Part shown: piece after piece, positions 62,511-64,000 of the stretch
Position numbering within the stretch: position 1 is the stretch's first letter
Layout: every line of letters starts with the position of its first letter
Origin: Oscheius onirici
Taxonomy: Eukaryota > Nematoda > Chromadorea > Rhabditida > Rhabditidae
Reading direction: 5' to 3'
DNA length: 64,000 bases
NCBI GenBank assembly: GCA_932521025.1
Contig: OW051471.1
Coordinates: 12,338,001-12,402,000, forward strand
The notes under the pieces: model-generated
Seen by the model: the letters and a program-made list of their open reading frames with translations, nothing else
The model's database searches: none
What the model was told of the DNA's origin: nothing
Made by a program: the position numbers and the translations under genes

Positions 62511-64000
62511 ATGTGCCAATCATTACCAGAACCCTACTTACAACTCAAACTCAGCTGGATTGGCCTGCTACAATTTGCCATCACTGTATATTTAATTACC
62601 GTCTCCTTGGCTCACATCAATGATCCAGTCAAATATTCGATAGTCAATACACACAAAAGAACGCTGTGGGCGATGGAAAATTACAGTGTGGGCCTCTTTT
62701 CTAAGCTTTACAGCTTCTTTTTCAGGTAACTTCGACGGGTATAAAATACTTCAATTACACGGATCCCGAGACACATGAAGTGTTCAATGGAACGCTTTCT
62801 GGGACCTGGTTTGATGAGAGATTGAAGGGAAAGTATGTCTTCTTCTTTGGAAATGGATTTGATAACTACTGCTGGGTGAGTCTTAACATTTTTTGGAGTT
62901 GCAGTAGTTTTTTTTTGCTCGTAGTGGAGATGAACTTGGCCTAATAAGCCAGAATGAGCAAGTTCAAATTTTGACCAAATCGAAAATTTGCAGCTCATTT
63001 TGTTACAAATTTGAGAACCAGATCACTTAGCGGAAGCTTACATTTTGGATCACGGCTAAGCAGATAAAGCCTGGCGGTATCAATGAGGCAGAGAGAGACT
63101 GAAACTGGGCTCCTGGCGGTTTTAGAAGAAAAAGTGGTCGTGATGTCATACGATAAGGGTTTCTTTAAAAAGTTAAGGATAACTTGACGAACTTTCGTAA
63201 AAGACTTGTTTGGGGGGGGGGAGGTGAGGTTGTAACAAATAGACTGGATCTCTTTAAAAAATGACTCTTTCTGTTCCGTTTACTTATTGGTAGGGCAACA
63301 AAATCCAGAGATTCACGGTATGGGAATTTCTTTGCAGCAATTCCCAGTGAATAATACAAATTACCAATCTCAATAGTCCAGCTAGGTATCCAATTGTAAA
63401 TGTACACCTTTTATGATCTTTTGTTAAGTTTCCGGGGAGTTTTAGACCTTTTAGACGTTTTAGACGATCCTTCTGTTCTCTCACAATTTCTGTACTTTAC
63501 AGCCTCGCAAAACTCCAGACACCGATTGGTTCCCGTCGCTCTTCAGATCCAGTCAACTAAAACCATGGGTTCAAGTGATTCAGCCACTTTCGGGCAGAGA
63601 TTTCAAAAGCCTCTTTTCAGGTTCCTCTTCGCGTCGCCGTCTTGTTAGGAATGACCTTCCGCGTCTTCCAGGCAATAGTCCTTGCCTTTATGAGACTGCA
63701 ACAGGGCGACAAGCGGGCCAGCAGAGTACAAAGGGGGCTGATGCAAATCTTTGTCGGGAATGAGCTCGCGCATAATGTCTGTCTGTTCGGAGTGGCCAAT
63801 TATCTGGCAACGCCGGACTATAAATGTGAGTTTTGGCTGATGTTCTTCTTGTGGAAAAGATGGAGGTAGAAAATATCTTCGCTTCTTTAACAAAGTTTAG
63901 TTTTTTTAACTCACACAGAGTCAGGACTCCTGATCCAGTTCCACCGTATGAATCTCTGAAAACAGAGGCACACATGAAAAAAGACAAGAGAGGTCTCAGT
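62511..64000 (+). CDS. Multi-pass membrane protein (PGAP2/Frag1-like?), 5' part
   Basis: It starts at 62511 after CAGTTCCAGAT, a possible trans-splice acceptor. Exon 1 has a helix (LSWIGLLQFAITVYLITVSL) and ends AMENYS. Exon 2 (62727-62875) reads VTSTGIKYFNYTDPETHEVF, FNGTLSGTWFDERL and GNGFDNYCW with N-glycosylation sites, so is probably luminal. A 630-nt intron follows. Exon 3 reads TDWFPSLFRSSQLKPW; after a 55-nt intron exon 4 has VPLRVAVLLGMTFRVFQAIV and NELAHNVCLFGVANYLATPD. The FPS(L/I) luminal motif and the N-E-x-x-x-N-x-C-L-F/L block recall PGAP2/Frag1/DRAM-type proteins that act on GPI anchors or in lysosomes; this is tentative. A further exon begins near 63922 and the gene runs off the window. 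Confidence 0.6.

Overview
The window is eukaryotic and almost certainly nematode. Introns are mostly 35-50 bp and end in TTTTCAG-like acceptors. There is a fragment of a nematode-type Srt chemoreceptor, a LOV-1-like polycystin with a huge Ser/Thr-rich ectodomain, and a receptor tyrosine kinase of the kind nematodes have expanded. Upstream of the chaperone genes are TGATAAG motifs like those used by nematode gut GATA factors. The species cannot be named. Splice sites were read by eye, so exon edges are approximate unless given. || Layout. (1) 0.2-3.5 kb is a graveyard: a broken Hsp70 on the plus strand, a copied pyruvate kinase exon with its intron, and a truncated Srt receptor. (2) 4.9-24.7 kb is a minus-strand Hsp70 array. 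Four genes (A 4874-6861, B 8280-10158, C 15490-17371, D 19907-21964) have a good ATPase domain and beta substrate domain but stop where the helical lid should begin. Two long divergent genes (X 11094-14335, Y 22086-24715) keep a C-terminal extension but have replaced key ATPase residues. Y and D lie 121 bp apart and look like a two-gene operon. (3) 25.3-28.4 kb is pyruvate kinase, minus. (4) 29.5-30.5 kb is a small secreted Cys-rich protein, plus. (5) 30.7-49.8 kb is one 19-kb polycystin-1/LOV-1 gene, minus: signal peptide, Ser/Thr mucin-like stretch, duplicated Cys modules, GPS, PLAT, polycystin channel. (6) 50.6-55.9 kb is a receptor tyrosine kinase, plus. (7) 58-64 kb holds a LINE remnant, an unrecognised two-exon gene, a tRNA-Val gene split by a transposon, a small secreted cationic peptide ORF, and the start of a multi-pass membrane protein that runs off the end. 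|| Repeats: the window is full of short inverted-repeat elements (MITEs), many flanked by TA, found in most larger introns. There are also tRNA-like SINE-type repeats, two LINE 3' remnants and several long palindromes. || How it fits together: the chaperone array is the most unusual part. It is a tandem family combining lidless Hsp70s with predicted ATPase-defective Hsp70 relatives, homogenised by gene conversion, with a shared GATA-type upstream motif. No canonical heat-shock element was seen next to these genes, so the array may be tissue-controlled rather than stress-controlled; that is inference.
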